Notes under the pieces: generated by a model
Databases searched by the model: none
What the model saw: only the letters and a program-made list of their open reading frames with translations
Told to the model about the DNA's origin: nothing
Source: Polaribacter sp. Hel1_85
GTDB lineage: Bacteria > Bacteroidota > Bacteroidia > Flavobacteriales > Flavobacteriaceae
Direction of reading: 5' to 3'
Length of the DNA: 64,000 bases
NCBI RefSeq assembly: GCF_000766795.1
Contig: NZ_JPDS01000003.1
Coordinates: 248,001-312,000, forward strand
Position numbers and translations under genes: made by a program
In this document: positions 26,525-37,578 of the stretch, in pieces
Numbering within the stretch: the first letter of the stretch is position 1
Layout: each line of letters starts with the position of its first letter

Positions 26525-28516
26525 TTATAAGTTTTTTTTGAAATTTAAAACCCCATCTACTAACCATTTATTATATTCTTCAACATCTGGTGTGTAAGCA
26601 GTTGGATCTATTAAGTTCTCTTCTTTATGATCCATTAAAACATAAAAAGGTTGTGCATTGGCTCGGTATTTAATCGTTTGAAATTCACTCCATTTCTGAC
26701 CAATATATTTTAACTTTTTCCCTGGCCTTAATTTTGATGCTATTTCTTCTCCTTCTGGCAAAGGTCTCTTATCATCTACATATAAAGAAATCAGTACCAC
26801 TTCATTTTTTAAAATTGAAAGTATTTTATCTTTTGGCCAAACATTTTGTTCCATTTTACGGCAATTTACACACGCATATCCTGTGAAATCTAACAGTACT
26901 GGTTTTCCTATTTTTTTTGCATACGTCAATCCTTTATCATAATCATTAAAAGCCATAATATCATGCGGAGCCATTAAATGTGCGCCATCGGGTATTCCTG
27001 AATGATGCTCATTACCTTGTGTCCCTCCTGTTCTAGAAAATCCAACTCCATAAGGTGATTCACTATAACTTTGTGATGGTGGAAATGCGCTAATCAAATT
27101 CAATGGTGCACCCCATAATCCAGGGATTATGTAGATGGTAAATGTTAAGGAAAGAATCCCTAAACTAAGTCTTCCTACAGAAATATGTGATAAAGGAGAA
27201 TCGTGTGATAATTGTATTTTTCCAAATAAATAGAAAGCTAATACTCCAAAAATAGCAATCCAAATCGCTAAAAACACTTCACGTTCTAACCAATGCAATT
27301 GCAATACTAAATCTGCATTTGATAAAAATTTAAATGCCAATGCCAATTCTAAGAATCCTAAAACAACTTTAACGGTATTTAACCAACCACCAGATTTTGG
27401 CAACGAATTTAACCAACCAGGAAAAGCTGCAAACAATGCAAACGGAATTGCTAAGGCTAATGAAAAACCTAACATTCCTACAATAGGTCCTACTTGACTA
27501 CCTCCTGCAGCTGCTTCCACTAATAAAGTACCTACAATTGGCCCTGTACAAGAAAAAGAAACAATGGCTAAGGCAAGTGCCATAAAAAAGATCCCTATTA
27601 CTCCTCCTCGATCAGCTTGTGCATCTACTTTTGTTCCCCAACTACTTGGCAATACTATCTCGAAAGCGCCTAAAAAGGATACTGCAAAAACGATTAATAA
27701 TATGAAGAAAATAATATTAAACCACACATTTGTGGATAAGGCATTTAAGGCATCTGCACCAAAAACAGCACTGACAAGAATCCCTAGTAGCACATATATA
27801 ATAACGATAGATGCTCCATAAATTACCGCATTTTTAATACCTGCAGCTTTACTTTTACTTTGCTTGGTAAAAAAACTTACCGTCATAGGAATCATTGGAA
27901 ACACACATGGTGTTAACAATGCTGCAAAACCAGAGAAAAAAGCAATGATAAAAATAGTTAACAAACTTTTATCTGATGATTTTGATGTTTCATTTTTCGT
28001 TACTTTAGTTTTCTTCTCAGTTACTTTAATATTATTTTTAGCTATTGTTGAACTTGCTCCGTTTAATTTTCCTTTAATTGAAAACTCTAAATCAACAATG
28101 GTTGGTGGCAAACAGTTAGCATCATTACAAACCATAAATTCTACTTTACCTTCAATGTTCATTAAATTTTTGTTGCGTACTTTTATCCGTTGTTTAAACG
28201 TTGCTTTATTTGCGAAATATTTAATTTTCATTCCAAAAGTTGGATCATCAACAATATGCCCCTCTTCTTCTAAAGTATTTCCTACTAACTCAAAATCAGA
28301 TGATTTCGTAAAAGAAAAAGTAGTTGCTATTGGACCTCCTTCTGGTACTTTCTGAGAGTATAAATGCCAATTCTCTTCAATTGAAGAAGTAATTACCAAA
28401 TTGTAGTCCGTCTTTGAAATCTTTTCAACAGAGGTAGACCAAGATACTGGATCATGAATTTGTGAATACCCTAGAGAATAGATAAATAAGGCAAGTAATA
28501 AAATTATTTTTTTCAT
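26525..28516 (-). CDS. dsbD: Thiol:disulfide interchange protein DsbD
   Basis: The protein of about 663 residues has a signal peptide, an N-terminal periplasmic DsbD-alpha-like domain (to about residue 180), an eight-helix CcdA-like core ([24 protein letters not shown] and [12 protein letters not shown], each with the essential Cys), and a C-terminal thioredoxin domain with [17 protein letters not shown] (CVNC, about residue 548). It carries electrons from cytoplasmic thioredoxin to the periplasm. It starts 17 bases after the M16 peptidase gene. The frame is open 25 codons further up, inside that gene, but the signal peptide fixes the start. Confidence 0.9.
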   Translation of the reverse strand: MKKIILLLALFIYSLGYSQIHDPVSWSTSVEKISKTDYNLVITSSIEENWHLYSQKVPEGGPIATTFSFTKSSDFELVGNTLEEEGHIVDDPTFGMKIKYFANKATFKQRIKVRNKNLMNIEGKVEFMVCNDANCLPPTIVDLEFSIKGKLNGASSTIAKNNIKVTEKKTKVTKNETSKSSDKSLLTIFIIAFFSGFAALLTPCVFPMIPMTVSFFTKQSKSKAAGIKNAVIYGASIVIIYVLLGILVSAVFGADALNALSTNVWFNIIFFILLIVFAVSFLGAFEIVLPSSWGTKVDAQADRGGVIGIFFMALALAIVSFSCTGPIVGTLLVEAAAGGSQVGPIVGMLGFSLALAIPFALFAAFPGWLNSLPKSGGWLNTVKVVLGFLELALAFKFLSNADLVLQLHWLEREVFLAIWIAIFGVLAFYLFGKIQLSHDSPLSHISVGRLSLGILSLTFTIYIIPGLWGAPLNLISAFPPSQSYSESPYGVGFSRTGGTQGNEHHSGIPDGAHLMAPHDIMAFNDYDKGLTYAKKIGKPVLLDFTGYACVNCRKMEQNVWPKDKILSILKNEVVLISLYVDDKRPLPEGEEIASKLRPGKKLKYIGQKWSEFQTIKYRANAQPFYVLMDHKEENLIDPTAYTPDVEEYNKWLVDGVLNFKKNL

Positions 28517-28532
28517 TGTTTTTGTTAATTTA

Positions 28533-31337
28533 TTATTTTGGTTTAAATACAACTTCGTAAGATTTCCCTCCTTTAAGCACATGTTTCGCAATTCTCTGGA
28601 TATCCTCTTTTGTCATTTTTTTTACAATGTCTTCAAAGTTTTTAGGATCGTTCATATTTTCATTGTATCGAAAATATGCCTTAAGTACTTGCATGTCATA
28701 CCTGTTTTTATCTTTTGCTTGTATTCGTTCTTTTATAAAGTTTGTTCTTGTTTTATTTATATCTTCTTCTTTAATATCTCCATTGGCTATTTTTTGTAGT
28801 TCTGCATTCACAACATCAACTAGTTTATCCGCCATATCTGGGTTGCAATCAAATCTAAAAGACACCGTAACTTTTGATTTTGGTTCTCTAGTAAAACGAG
28901 CATTTGCCCTTGGACTATAAGCTCCACCTTCAGCTTCTCTTACCGTTTCGGTTACTCTTAATTGAAGAATATCACCTAAAGTATTCGTATAAATAACATT
29001 CCCTTTTGTATATAACATCTCTTTGCTGTAGGCAATATTAATAGTTGCCTTGGGATCCTCCATCTCTAAATAGATTTCCTTATTTATTTTATTTGAAACG
29101 CGTTCTGATGTATTATCTATAAATGTTTCATTCGTATTTTTAGTAGTTAAACTAGCTACATAAGTTTCTAAAAGAGGTTTTAATTGATTTTCTTTAACAT
29201 CTCCTACAATAAAAAACTCAAAGTCTGATGCATCTGTAAAACGGTCTTTGTAAATGGTTTTAATTTTTTCAAACGAAATATCACTTGCAAAATCTTGATT
29301 AAAGATGCGCTCTTTAGGATTGTTTTTACCATAAAGAGTTACCGTTAAACTATCCCTCATTTTTTCTCCAATATTGTTAGTTCTTCTAATAATATAATTA
29401 TCAATATTATTTTCAAGAACTTTAAAAGCTTGTTCGTCGAAACGTGGTTTTACAAAATACATATGAACCATTTGTAACATCGTTTCTACATCTTTTGTAT
29501 TTGACGATCCAGAAAGCCCTTCAGTAATACTCCCTAAACTAATATTTACATTAGCTGTTTTTCCAGCTAAAACCTTCTTTAAATCAATAGCATTAAAATC
29601 TCCTAATCCAGACGTTCTAATTAAGTTTCCAACCAAACTAGCAGAAGGTAAGTCCTCATCACTTAGTAATGATGTTCCTCCATAGCTCATGGCACTTAAA
29701 GATATTTTATCTTTTTCTTTATCTACAAACTTATAGTGTACTTTAATACCATTATTTAAGAGGTAGGTAGTAGCTCCTGTTTCTTTATTTAAAGTTGTTG
29801 TTTCAATACTTCCTGCTTCAATATTTAAACCCGATATTAATGTTTCTCCTCCTATTGATTCGCTATAAGGTTGAATTTCAGAATTGTTCTCTACCGATGT
29901 AATAATTTGTTTTGCATCGTCCTCTGTTAAATTTTCTTGTGATGCAACACCTGTAATGCTTAAAGTTCTGTTGTTTTTAGAATACAATCGTTTCATAGTT
30001 TCATGGAGTTCTTCTTTAGTTAGACCATTAAATATTTGTTTTACAGCTTCATATTTTTTTTCTAAATCCGATATACTCTTATTTTCTAAAAAATTATTTT
30101 GAATGTCTCTAATAATTGTTCTATGCCCTATAGCAGCTTTTTTAGCAATTCTATTTTCATATGAGCTTTTTAACTGGACAATTTTTCTATCCATTTCAGA
30201 TTGAGTAAAACCAAACTTTACAGCTCTTACAACCTCTGTTAGTCCTTCTGTAAATGCCTCCTTTTGTAGGTTTGGTTTAGGGCTTATTCTTAAACCTAAA
30301 CTATTTGTAGTTCTTGTCATACCACGATAACTTACTCTAGCACTTAAAAAAGCGGTTTGTGGTTTTTGCTGTTGTTCAGAAATTCTGGAATTTACCATAC
30401 TAGTTGCCATAGACTCTAATAAAGACCGTTTTAAATAACCTACTGTATTTATACCTTCTGTTTGTTTTTTATGACGAATACCAAAGCTAATACTTGCTGT
30501 AGAAATTTCTGGATCCATACTTAAACTGTACAGCATCTCATCATTCCCCGGAATATCAACAATAAAACGTTCTCTAGGATTTTTAACTGCTGGAATTTTT
30601 GAGAATTTTTTAATGATTTTTTGTTCAGTATCTTGTACATTTATATCTCCTATAATAGCGATAGCCTGTAAATCAGTTCTATACCAATCATGATAAAAAT
30701 CACGAAGTGCCTTATAATCAAAATTTTCTACAACAGACATTAAACCAATAGGCAATCTATTCACGTATTTTGAATGATTATATACAGTAGGCATTGAGGT
30801 TTTGAATAACCGCATACTCCCACTTTGTCGAGTTCGCCATTCTTCTTTTATAACTCCACGCTCAGCATCAATTTCTTCTTCTGTTAATAATAAATAATTA
30901 GACCAATCATTTAATATTGTTAAACAGGTATCTACCAAACCATCTTTAGTAGGAATATTACTTAAATTATAAACTGTTTCATCGAATGAAGTATAAGCAT
31001 TTATGTCTTTTCCGAAAACAGCTCCATGCTCTTGCAAAGTATTTAAAAGGCTTTTTCCTGGGAAATTTTTAGTACCATTAAATGCCATGTGCTCTAAAAA
31101 ATGAGCCAAACCTTGCTGGTTATCATCTTCTAAAATAGACCCTACGTTTTGAATAATATAATAACTTGCAGCACCTTTTACTACATCAGTATTTTTTATA
31201 TAATAGGTCATTCCATTAGGTAATATGCCTTTTTTAATGCTAACATCTTCAGTTAAAGGCATATTTAAGTTTAAAGATTGACAACTAGCAGAAAAACTAG
31301 ACGACAACACAAGTAATAATAAAATAAAATGTTTCAT
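28533..31337 (-). CDS. M16 family (insulinase-like) zinc peptidase, secreted
   Basis: The 934-residue protein has an N-terminal signal ending in a lipobox-like SASC (Cys19), then the inverted zinc motif HFLEH (residues 79-83) with the distal Glu in ERGVIKEEW, about 75 residues later. It has both M16 halves. M16 enzymes enclose and degrade short or unfolded peptides. It lies between three thioredoxin-like lipoproteins and dsbD on the same strand, suggesting that it acts on reduced peptides in the periplasm. Confidence 0.9.
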   Translation of the reverse strand: MKHFILLLLVLSSSFSASCQSLNLNMPLTEDVSIKKGILPNGMTYYIKNTDVVKGAASYYIIQNVGSILEDDNQQGLAHFLEHMAFNGTKNFPGKSLLNTLQEHGAVFGKDINAYTSFDETVYNLSNIPTKDGLVDTCLTILNDWSNYLLLTEEEIDAERGVIKEEWRTRQSGSMRLFKTSMPTVYNHSKYVNRLPIGLMSVVENFDYKALRDFYHDWYRTDLQAIAIIGDINVQDTEQKIIKKFSKIPAVKNPRERFIVDIPGNDEMLYSLSMDPEISTASISFGIRHKKQTEGINTVGYLKRSLLESMATSMVNSRISEQQQKPQTAFLSARVSYRGMTRTTNSLGLRISPKPNLQKEAFTEGLTEVVRAVKFGFTQSEMDRKIVQLKSSYENRIAKKAAIGHRTIIRDIQNNFLENKSISDLEKKYEAVKQIFNGLTKEELHETMKRLYSKNNRTLSITGVASQENLTEDDAKQIITSVENNSEIQPYSESIGGETLISGLNIEAGSIETTTLNKETGATTYLLNNGIKVHYKFVDKEKDKISLSAMSYGGTSLLSDEDLPSASLVGNLIRTSGLGDFNAIDLKKVLAGKTANVNISLGSITEGLSGSSNTKDVETMLQMVHMYFVKPRFDEQAFKVLENNIDNYIIRRTNNIGEKMRDSLTVTLYGKNNPKERIFNQDFASDISFEKIKTIYKDRFTDASDFEFFIVGDVKENQLKPLLETYVASLTTKNTNETFIDNTSERVSNKINKEIYLEMEDPKATINIAYSKEMLYTKGNVIYTNTLGDILQLRVTETVREAEGGAYSPRANARFTREPKSKVTVSFRFDCNPDMADKLVDVVNAELQKIANGDIKEEDINKTRTNFIKERIQAKDKNRYDMQVLKAYFRYNENMNDPKNFEDIVKKMTKEDIQRIAKHVLKGGKSYEVVFKPK

Positions 31338-31411
31338 ATATTTATATATAGTTTAAAAAATTATTGTAAAAATGTTAGGAAAACACCTTAACATCCATTA
31401 GAAATAGTATT

Positions 31412-31443
31412 AAAAAGGGCTACTTATATAAATAACCCTTTTT
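31412..31443 (-). terminator. Terminator-like hairpin after the first TlpA-like gene
   Basis: AAAAAGGG (31412-31419) pairs with CCCTTTTT (from 31436), and the minus strand reads into TTTTTAAT. Confidence 0.5.
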
Positions 31444-31545
31444 GGGCTCCATTCAGAATTTTATTTTTAACTAATTCAAATAAGTTGTATTAAAAAACAA
31501 AGAAAGAGGCACAAGTAATATTGTTTATTCCTACTATAAAGAATA

Positions 31546-32928
31546 TTAAATCTGAAGTTCATCAAACAAAGTGATTAATTCACTTTTAGAAGGCCATGGA
31601 GCATTCCATGATACAATATCCCCATTTGGATCTAATAAGATAAAACGTGGTATACTGTTAATTTTATAAGCTGTAATAAAGTCCGAACTCCAATCCTTAT
31701 CTACAAGTAATTGAACGCCACCTAATTCTTTATCTGTTATCATTTTACTCCAAGCCTCTCGTTTATCTTGTGTATCTATAGAAATACTTATAAATTCTAT
31801 ATTCTTATCATGATATTTCTTTTCAACTTTTTCAAGGAAAGGTACCTGTCCTAAACATGGTCCGCACCAAGTTGCCCACACATCAATATATACATATTTT
31901 CCTCTAAAATCGCTTAAAGAACTTGTACTTCCTGCATTATTAATATAATCTGTAAAAACGGGAGAAGGTTGACCTTTTGATAGTGTCTTTAATATTTTAT
32001 ACTTTTCGGTAAAAACTTTGTTGTTTTTTTCTGAAGTAGAAACAGCAATAAAGGTCTTATAATACGTATCAATATTATCTGTATAAGCGATGTCATATTT
32101 TGCTGATGAACTTAATAAATCATTTTTAATATGTTCATTAGGGATGTCTCCAAATACTTTCAATTTCACTAAGTATTCATCAAGACCATCTTTGTCTGCT
32201 AATTGACGTGCTTTCAATTCAAAATATTGTTCAACCAAATCTTTATAATAACCCCTATGTTTATAAGCTTCTTCATTAACGTAATCCAATCCTTCTATTG
32301 GTTTAAAAAAATCTGGTGAAACTCTAAAATAGGGTTGCTCAATAAAATGTCCGTGTGTAGATTGGTATTTAATTATAGATAAAAGATAATAATTAATCAA
32401 TTCCTGACGCTCAAACTGAGCAAAATCTTTGGGAAGATCTGGAAAACTATCCAAATACTTTAAAAGATTTTCTTTAATCATTAAAGCTTTAGCACTAAAA
32501 TCTGACTCATTTAACAAACTATATGATTTATAATCTCCTCTTAAACTGTCTCTTCGAATATTGGTAGTAAGTAAATATTTAGTAGCATTAGAATCTGGCC
32601 CGGTTAATACAGAGGTCTTTCTCATATCTTTACCATTGGCTGTGAGGGTATATTCTCCTCCATTGGTCAAGTAAATATTAATTCTATTCATTCCTTTACC
32701 ACTAAACCTGTAAGTACCTGTTCCAGAAAATATGGTATCGCAAATAAACGAACCATCTTCTGCCGTTTCAACAGTATACCTACCTCTAGCATCTTGATGA
32801 GATAGTTTAAATTTTTTCGATGGGGCATCTGAAATGGTTCCAGATAACAAAATATAATCTTTGGGAGCTTCCTCTTTACAAGAGATTATTGTTATCACAA
32901 AACTTAATACATAAATTATTTTTTTCAT
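31546..32928 (-). CDS. DUF4369-TlpA thioredoxin lipoprotein (paralogue A)
   Basis: The 460-residue lipoprotein (ITIISCKEE, Cys17) has an N-terminal DUF4369-like beta domain (LLSGTISDAPSKKFKLSHQD), a long helical middle, and a C-terminal TlpA/ResA domain with YVYIDVWATWCGPCLGQVP (WCGPC near residue 356) and the cis-Pro SIPRFILLDPNG. It should reduce or isomerise disulfides at the envelope, recharged by DsbD. It is one of three intact tandem copies. Confidence 0.88.
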   Translation of the reverse strand: MKKIIYVLSFVITIISCKEEAPKDYILLSGTISDAPSKKFKLSHQDARGRYTVETAEDGSFICDTIFSGTGTYRFSGKGMNRINIYLTNGGEYTLTANGKDMRKTSVLTGPDSNATKYLLTTNIRRDSLRGDYKSYSLLNESDFSAKALMIKENLLKYLDSFPDLPKDFAQFERQELINYYLLSIIKYQSTHGHFIEQPYFRVSPDFFKPIEGLDYVNEEAYKHRGYYKDLVEQYFELKARQLADKDGLDEYLVKLKVFGDIPNEHIKNDLLSSSAKYDIAYTDNIDTYYKTFIAVSTSEKNNKVFTEKYKILKTLSKGQPSPVFTDYINNAGSTSSLSDFRGKYVYIDVWATWCGPCLGQVPFLEKVEKKYHDKNIEFISISIDTQDKREAWSKMITDKELGGVQLLVDKDWSSDFITAYKINSIPRFILLDPNGDIVSWNAPWPSKSELITLFDELQI

Positions 32929-32976
32929 TTTTATTTTTTCAAAATTAAAAACTCTACTAAAAACATTCTTTTTTGT

Positions 32977-34350
32977 TTAAATACCTAGTTCATTAAATAA
33001 CGTTATTAATTTACTATCAGAAGGTCGCGGAGCATTTGCGTTTACAATGTTACCTTTTGGATCTAATAAAATAAATTTAGGTATACCATTAATAACGTAA
33101 TCCTTCATAAACTTAGATTTAAAATCGTTGTCTGCGAACAATTGTACGCCTCCAAGTTCTTTATCTTTAACCATCTTTTTCCATTTTTCATAACTACTTT
33201 GTCTATCTACAGAAATACTTACAAATTCTATATTTTTACCATGATATTTTTTTTCTATTTCTTTTAAAGCAGGTATTTCACCTATACAAGGACGACACCA
33301 AGTTGCCCAAACATCTATATATACATATTTACCTTTTAAATCATCTAAAGAAGTAGTTCCTCCTGCATAATTTACGTAGTTTTCAAATTTAGGAGATGGA
33401 TTTCCTGCTTGAACCTTTTTTAAGTTTCTGTAAGACTCTGCTATAGTCTCTTTTTGTTTTTTATCAGTAGAAGCAGCCATAAAAAGGTTGTAATATTCAT
33501 CAAGATGTTCCGTTCTAGTTATACTAGCTATAGTTGAACTTAATAAATCATTTTTAATGGTTTGGGTTTTAGCAGTTGAAAAAGCTTTTAAAGCTGCAAT
33601 GTCTTCAGAAATATTTTCAGAGGTTTTAATTTCAGCAGCTTTATTCTTATAATAATTACTAACTAAAGATTTATAGGCTCTGGAATTTATATAATCTTCT
33701 TCGTTATCATAATCAATATTCTCTAAATCATTTAAGAAATCTGAAGGAACTTTAAAATCTTTATTCTTTGTATAATAAGCATGGTTAGATTCAAAGTTGG
33801 CCATCCTATTGAGATAGGTGTATTTTATATCTTTTTGCTGCGCTATTCTAAAACTTTCTGAAATACCTTTTGTATTACCTAATAGTTCAGTAAGAGAAGA
33901 AATGCTTGTATTCATTTTATCTTTAAATACGTCTTGCTTCAAAGTATAAATTTTTTCAGCACCATCTATTTCTTTCGCTTTTTTAGTTCTAGCTCTTAAG
34001 AAATTATTTTCTTCTGCTCCATTTCCACTAATAGCGACAGTACTATCTAATGCTTTTGAATCTGCATTAAGCGTTAAATCATAACCTTTTTCTAGATGAA
34101 TATTGGTTCGCATCTTATTATATATCATTTGATACAATCCTTTTTTACCTCTAATAGTATCTTTAAAAGATCCATCACTAGATACTTGTATTGTATCTTT
34201 AAATGATCTATCATTAAAACTTAACAAAATTATTTTTTTATCTTTATTGTTTAAGAACTTACCAGAGATCAGCGCATAATCTACAGGATTTTCTTTCTTG
34301 CAAGAAACGGTAAGTATAGCTATTCCTATTATAAATAATATTTTTTTCAT
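32977..34350 (-). CDS. DUF4369-TlpA thioredoxin lipoprotein (paralogue B)
   Basis: The 457-residue lipoprotein (IAILTVSCKKE, Cys17) has the same layout as its neighbours but a changed active site, WCRPC (about residue 352), with Arg instead of Gly. It also has the most diverged N-terminal and middle regions, rich in Lys and Asp. The Arg would shift the redox potential and substrate choice. It lies 48 bases upstream of paralogue A on the same strand. Confidence 0.87.
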   Translation of the reverse strand: MKKILFIIGIAILTVSCKKENPVDYALISGKFLNNKDKKIILLSFNDRSFKDTIQVSSDGSFKDTIRGKKGLYQMIYNKMRTNIHLEKGYDLTLNADSKALDSTVAISGNGAEENNFLRARTKKAKEIDGAEKIYTLKQDVFKDKMNTSISSLTELLGNTKGISESFRIAQQKDIKYTYLNRMANFESNHAYYTKNKDFKVPSDFLNDLENIDYDNEEDYINSRAYKSLVSNYYKNKAAEIKTSENISEDIAALKAFSTAKTQTIKNDLLSSTIASITRTEHLDEYYNLFMAASTDKKQKETIAESYRNLKKVQAGNPSPKFENYVNYAGGTTSLDDLKGKYVYIDVWATWCRPCIGEIPALKEIEKKYHGKNIEFVSISVDRQSSYEKWKKMVKDKELGGVQLFADNDFKSKFMKDYVINGIPKFILLDPKGNIVNANAPRPSDSKLITLFNELGI

Positions 34351-34514
34351 GAGTTTAATTTTCCTAATTTAGGTGTTAAATGAATGATTGTTATTTGTTT
34401 TTTAAACGAGTATTAAGGATTCCTGTTTCAGTTATTTTGTTTTGCTTAATTAATATCTTTTAGATAAAAAATATATCAATGTTTTCTAAAATAAAATTTT
34501 AAGCACTTTAGTAA

Positions 34515-35894
34515 TTAAATTTTTAATTCATTAAAGAGTTTAATTAATTTTGAGTCTGAAGGTCTAGGAGCATTTGCACTGATTATATTACCTTTTGGAT
34601 CTATTAAAATAAAACGTGGTATACCACTAATTTCATAAGCTCCAATAAAATCACTTCCCCAAGCTTTATCTGCAAGTAACTGAACACCTCCTAAGTTTTT
34701 ATCCGTTACCATTTTTCTCCAAGCATCGAACTTAGATTCTGTATCAATAGAAATACTTACAAATTCTATGTTTTTACCATGATACTTTTTTTCAACCTTT
34801 TTAAGTGATGGTACTTCTGCTAAACAAGGTCCACACCAAGTTGCCCATACATCAATGTATACATATTTCCCTTTAAAATCAATTAAAGAAGAGGTTCCCC
34901 TTGAATGATTTACATAATCAGTAAAAATTGGTGAAGGTTGCCCTTTTACAAGTTTCTTTATGGAATTATATTTTTTTGTGATAATTTCATTATTCGTTTC
35001 TGAAGTAGAAACGGATAGAAAAGTATTATAATATTCTTCTGAACGATCTGTATATACTATATCCTTATGTACAGCCGCTAATAAGCTGTTTTTTATAAAA
35101 TCATTAGGGATTTCTCCAAATACTTTCAGTTTTGCCAAGTATTTATCAATATTATTATTGTTTGAAAATTCTTTAGCTTGCGCTTTAAAGTGTGCAGCAA
35201 CCAGCTTAGTATAAGAACCTCTACGTTTATAGACATCTTCTTTTACATAATCTATTCCTTCTAATTTCTTTAGAAAATCATCTGAAACTTTAAAATCAGG
35301 TTGTTTAGTGTACCTTCTATGTAAACTCTCATAATTAAGTAAAGTTAACATGTTGTAATAATGTAGTTCTTCACGTTCTAGCTCTTCAAATTCTTTAGGA
35401 ATATTTGAAAAACTATCTAAATAACTAACAAAATTCTTATTAAGTGTTTTTTGTTTCTCTACAAATTCTGATTCGTTTAACGAGTTAAATTCAGCATAAC
35501 CTCCTCTAGCTCTAATAATGTTACCTATTTTAGACATTAAATAGTTGGAAGCATCAGGATCAGTACCTGTTAATTTTGCAGTGTTTCTAAATTTTTCTGA
35601 AACAGCTGTCAAATCATACTCTCCTCCATCAGTAAAATAGAGCTCCGCACTATTTCTACTATCGGTAAAAAGATAACGTCCGGTTCCACTGATTATGGTA
35701 TCAGAAATAAAAGAACCATCATCTGCTATTTTAAGATTAATTCTATTTCCGCCTCCACCTCTTTTAACAAGTCTAAATTCTTTTTTTGTCGCATCTAAAA
35801 TCGTTCCAGAAAACAAAATATAATCTTTGGTTGCCTCCTTTTTACAGGATAATATTGTTAATACAATACTTAATACATAAAATATTTTTTTCAT
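34515..35894 (-). CDS. DUF4369-TlpA thioredoxin lipoprotein (paralogue C)
   Basis: The 459-residue lipoprotein (VLTILSCKKE, Cys17) is closest to paralogue A. It shows DYILFSGTILDATKKEFRLV, the shared middle motif GLDY/GIDYV, then WCGPCLAEVPSLKKVEKKYH and GIPRFILIDPKGN. It lies about 165 bases upstream of paralogue B, so it may have its own promoter. The high likeness of A and C indicates recent tandem duplication. Confidence 0.88.
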   Translation of the reverse strand: MKKIFYVLSIVLTILSCKKEATKDYILFSGTILDATKKEFRLVKRGGGGNRINLKIADDGSFISDTIISGTGRYLFTDSRNSAELYFTDGGEYDLTAVSEKFRNTAKLTGTDPDASNYLMSKIGNIIRARGGYAEFNSLNESEFVEKQKTLNKNFVSYLDSFSNIPKEFEELEREELHYYNMLTLLNYESLHRRYTKQPDFKVSDDFLKKLEGIDYVKEDVYKRRGSYTKLVAAHFKAQAKEFSNNNNIDKYLAKLKVFGEIPNDFIKNSLLAAVHKDIVYTDRSEEYYNTFLSVSTSETNNEIITKKYNSIKKLVKGQPSPIFTDYVNHSRGTSSLIDFKGKYVYIDVWATWCGPCLAEVPSLKKVEKKYHGKNIEFVSISIDTESKFDAWRKMVTDKNLGGVQLLADKAWGSDFIGAYEISGIPRFILIDPKGNIISANAPRPSDSKLIKLFNELKI

Positions 35895-36003
35895 CTTTAT
35901 TGTTTCTAAATTACAAATTCTACCTAAAAACCAATGGTGAGATTTTTCAACACTTGATAATGTGTAAACTTATAATTAAATTTATGCTATTCTTAATTGA
36001 TAG

Positions 36004-36260
36004 GTTTTTGATTAATCACTAACTAGAAGGTCTTAGTGTATTATATGATACAATGTTTGCTTTTGGATTTAATAACCAATAATAAAGCCACTTCTCCAAT
36101 CCAAATCTGTAATTTTAATATGATTCTATTTCCGTCACCATTTCTTTTATCTAGTCTAATTTCTTTTTTGTGGTATCTTAAATAATTTCAGAAAATAACA
36201 TATAATCTTTGATACTCTTATTACCAAGACACAAAAAAATAGATAGAAAAATCAATTAAT
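36004..36260 (-). pseudogene. Internally deleted TlpA-like paralogue remnant
   Basis: Bases 36024-36110 match the C-terminal coding part of the TlpA-like genes (GAAGGTC.., TATGATACAAT, TTTTGGAT.TAATAA, TAATAAAG..CT.CTCCAATCC), most closely paralogue A. Bases 36117-36235 match the N-terminal coding part of paralogue C (GATTCTATTTCCG, AATTTCTTTTTTGT, ATATAATCTTTG). About 1 kb between them is lost and no frame is open. The rest of the 514-base gap up to 36408 is AT-rich, with the terminator of the next gene. Confidence 0.75.
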
Positions 36261-36355
36261 TTTTAGATATAAAAAATTTTAATTAAAAATGATTCCTTAA
36301 TTACAAAAAAACTTTTTTAAATAAAAGCTTAGCCAAATAACTAGCTCGCTATTTA

Positions 36356-36381
36356 AAACAGGGAAAATTAATTCCCTGTTT
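36356..36381 (-). terminator. Terminator of the sus-like operon
   Basis: AAACAGGGAA (36356-36365) pairs with TTCCCTGTTT (36372-36381) just after the DUF4465 gene. The minus-strand T-run is short. Confidence 0.55.
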
Positions 36382-36408
36382 ATTTAATTTATAAATAATA
36401 TAGAATTA

Positions 36409-37566
36409 TTATTCAAGTCTAATACCATCCAAACAAAACATAGGAGCATATACCATGCTTCCATCAGCGTGAACATAATCTGAAGACACATTAAATAATA
36501 CCTTATCTACACTTCCTAAAGAGGTTAAATCTACTTTTTGCCAATCACTTAAAATATACTCATACTCAGGATTTAAAGCATCAACCTCTTCGTTTACAGC
36601 TAAATACCACTCTACCGTTCCTGTAGAACTTCCGCTTAAAAATCCTTCTATTGTCAATTTTACATAACCTTTATGTACGCTATCAAAAGCAGCATCATAG
36701 GCATCATCATAAGCAGCATAATAAACATCATCATAAGCATCGTCATAAGCTTCCTGCACCTCTTCTGGCGTCAAGGCTGGTATTTCAGCAAGAGCCGCAG
36801 TTCTTGCAACTTCTCCTGCTGCTTCTGCTGCAGGTACTACCGCTAATCCTGCCGCTTCTCCTGCTGGTTCTGCTACTTTACGTCTTTCTAAAGTTTCATA
36901 ACCTCTTAACCATACGGCTTCATAACCACCTGGTGCAGGTAGCCAAAACCTACCATAAAGATCAGTATCTGGATTTTCTATATTAGTGTTTTTTGTCTTT
37001 CCTCCATCAATTAAATAAGATTGCGTATCAGACTCATAATCATCAGAAAACACAGATCCATAATCGGCTAAAAGATACGTGTAAGACGTATTTGCAATAA
37101 GTACATGTGCTACCGTACCAGGTGTTTCTAAAGTAAAAAACGCATTATCTCCAGTGGTATTCCCAACCAGATAATTTTCTGTTTTATTTGGTTCATCGGT
37201 ATAAACACTAAAAGCTGTTGTATTTATTTCTTCTTGTTCTTCAGCAGCTGTTAGCCCACCAACTGGAGCAAAATCTGGGCTCAAATTCCAAGGAAAAGAT
37301 CGAAAATTTTTATTTGAGAGTGCAAACCCACTATAACTATCACCAGAACCTGTTACGTTTACAGTAATAATTCCAGATTCATTATCACCAGCAGTAAACG
37401 GAGCTGTTGGAATCTGATAGGTAAACCTATCTAAGGTTAGTTCATTAAACGTAATATCATTTGGGTAAGGTACTCTAAGTACAGAATTTTCCTCACAAGA
37501 GTTCAGCAATACTAAACCAATTACGGCAGCTGTAATTCTTAAATATTTTTGTATAAATTTCATCAT
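36409..37566 (-). CDS. DUF4465 lipoprotein with an Ala/Glu and Asp/Tyr repeat insert
   Basis: The 385-residue lipoprotein (GLVLLNSCEEN) matches DUF4465: SYSGFALSNKN early and TGTVEWYLAVNE...WQKVDLTSLGSVDKVLFNVSS...YAPMFCLDGI at the end. This beta-sandwich domain is thought to bind ligands at the cell surface. Residues of about 228-295 are a foreign-looking insert, first Ala/Glu/Pro-rich (EPAGEAAGLAVVPAAEAAGE), then tyrosine-acidic repeats (AYDDAYDDVYYAAYDDAYDA), just before the strand YVKLTIEGF. It lies 12 bases after susD, so it probably acts with SusCD. Confidence 0.8.
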   Translation of the reverse strand: MMKFIQKYLRITAAVIGLVLLNSCEENSVLRVPYPNDITFNELTLDRFTYQIPTAPFTAGDNESGIITVNVTGSGDSYSGFALSNKNFRSFPWNLSPDFAPVGGLTAAEEQEEINTTAFSVYTDEPNKTENYLVGNTTGDNAFFTLETPGTVAHVLIANTSYTYLLADYGSVFSDDYESDTQSYLIDGGKTKNTNIENPDTDLYGRFWLPAPGGYEAVWLRGYETLERRKVAEPAGEAAGLAVVPAAEAAGEVARTAALAEIPALTPEEVQEAYDDAYDDVYYAAYDDAYDAAFDSVHKGYVKLTIEGFLSGSSTGTVEWYLAVNEEVDALNPEYEYILSDWQKVDLTSLGSVDKVLFNVSSDYVHADGSMVYAPMFCLDGIRLE

Positions 37567-37578
37567 AGTATAAATTAA

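Noticed and set aside
27864-28355. Plus-strand frame antisense to dsbD
   Set aside because: dsbD is complete with all catalytic cysteines on the other strand, and the antisense frame has no promoter or family signal.
36651-36986. His-rich plus-strand frame opposite the DUF4465 gene
   Set aside because: The histidine-rich translation is only the antisense reading of the Asp/Tyr repeat codons.
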